DNA from: Treponema sp.
GTDB lineage: Bacteria; Spirochaetota; Spirochaetia; Treponematales; Treponemataceae
Assembly (NCBI GenBank): GCA_018384055.1
Contig: JAHAZL010000100.1
Location: 1-33,037, forward strand
Direction of reading: 5' to 3'
Length of the DNA stretch: 33,037 bases
Below the pieces are notes generated by a model. The model was not told where the DNA came from and did no database searches. It was given only the letters and a program-made list of their open reading frames with translations. Below, one piece after another: positions 32,860 through 33,037 of the stretch. Position 1 is the first letter of the stretch, and each line of letters starts with the position of its first letter. A program made the translations under genes and the position numbers.

Positions 32860-33037
32860 ATGGCAACAAGAAGAAACCCACGTTTCAAGGAATGCAGAAG
32901 ACTTGGTGTTAACGTATGTGGACATCCAAAGGCAATGAACAGAGCTAACGATCCAGCTTTCAAGAAGACAAAGAAAACTTCTGAATACGGAAAGCAGCTT
33001 TGTGAAAAGCAGAAGGTAAAGGCTTACTATGGTATCA
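32860..33037 (+). CDS. 30S ribosomal protein S4 (5' part, cut by window end)
   Basis: The first 59 codons are visible and run off the window. FKECRRLG, a cysteine-containing N-terminal domain, and KTSEYGKQLCEKQKVKAYYG are characteristic of S4, which nucleates 30S assembly and can repress its own operon. GGAG lies 9 bases before the ATG. Confidence 0.93.
   Translation, partial: MATRRNPRFKECRRLGVNVCGHPKAMNRANDPAFKKTKKTSEYGKQLCEKQKVKAYYGI

Noticed and set aside
1..33037. tRNA, rRNA, CRISPR, phage or insertion-sequence features
   Set aside because: I saw no cloverleaf, spaced direct repeats, transposase or integrase motifs by eye; a computational scan was not possible.

Overview
The window looks like a chromosomal segment of a spirochaete, most likely a host-associated or rumen/gut Treponema. 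This is inferred from gene content and remembered family traits, not from a database search. Supporting signs are moderate-to-low GC with AT-rich promoters, a TmpC/PnrA-type (BMP) lipoprotein, a short alanyl-tRNA synthetase without the C-terminal domain, a groES gene beside a small sigma-70-family gene and not beside groEL, and a reversed HTH-receiver response regulator. About 30 protein genes are packed on both strands. I see no rRNA, tRNA, CRISPR, prophage or insertion sequence.

Layout. 1-151: a REPIN-like palindromic repeat. 152-5638 (minus): operon of a degenerate alpha/beta hydrolase, a U32 peptidase-family protein, a Rel-type (p)ppGpp synthetase and a BMP lipoprotein. A symmetric divergent promoter separates it from metA (plus). 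6619-6722: a second long inverted repeat. 6776-9863 (minus): ilvB-PilZ-rlmM, joined by one-base stop/start overlaps. 10196-11281 (minus): a small exported protein and mntP. 11359-13050 (minus): ilvD. 13186-15460 (plus): CYTH protein, DUF975 membrane protein, sppA. 15449-16066 (minus): HTH-receiver regulator. 16133-17596 (minus): rplM-rpsI-recX. 17757-17987 (minus): a small membrane protein. 18057-24643 (plus): dnaE, a YggT protein and recG. 24606-25460 (minus): sigma factor. 25709-25981 (minus): groES, with a striking tandem hairpin. 26060-31395 (minus): alaS, SurA-like protein, nusB and a TPR lipoprotein. 31549-32742 (minus): an AzlC-AzlD fusion. 32860 to the end (plus): start of rpsD.

Most of the window is housekeeping: replication and repair (dnaE, recG, recX), translation (rplM, rpsI, rpsD, alaS, rlmM), transcription (nusB, sigma), envelope biogenesis (SurA-like, SppA, lipoproteins), stringent response (rel), and amino-acid metabolism. 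Branched-chain amino-acid genes are scattered (ilvB, ilvD, a predicted BCAA exporter), and no ilvN or ilvC is present here.

The most interesting observations are in the control sequences and in degenerate enzymes. At least seven or eight first genes have a -10 box only 6-8 bases before the ATG and no Shine-Dalgarno sequence, which predicts leaderless mRNAs. Two divergent gene pairs have fully overlapping, mutually exclusive promoters. The rpsD leader has four alternating complementary segments. The hydrolase has lost its catalytic Ser and His, and the Rel protein has lost key hydrolase residues and its ACT domain.
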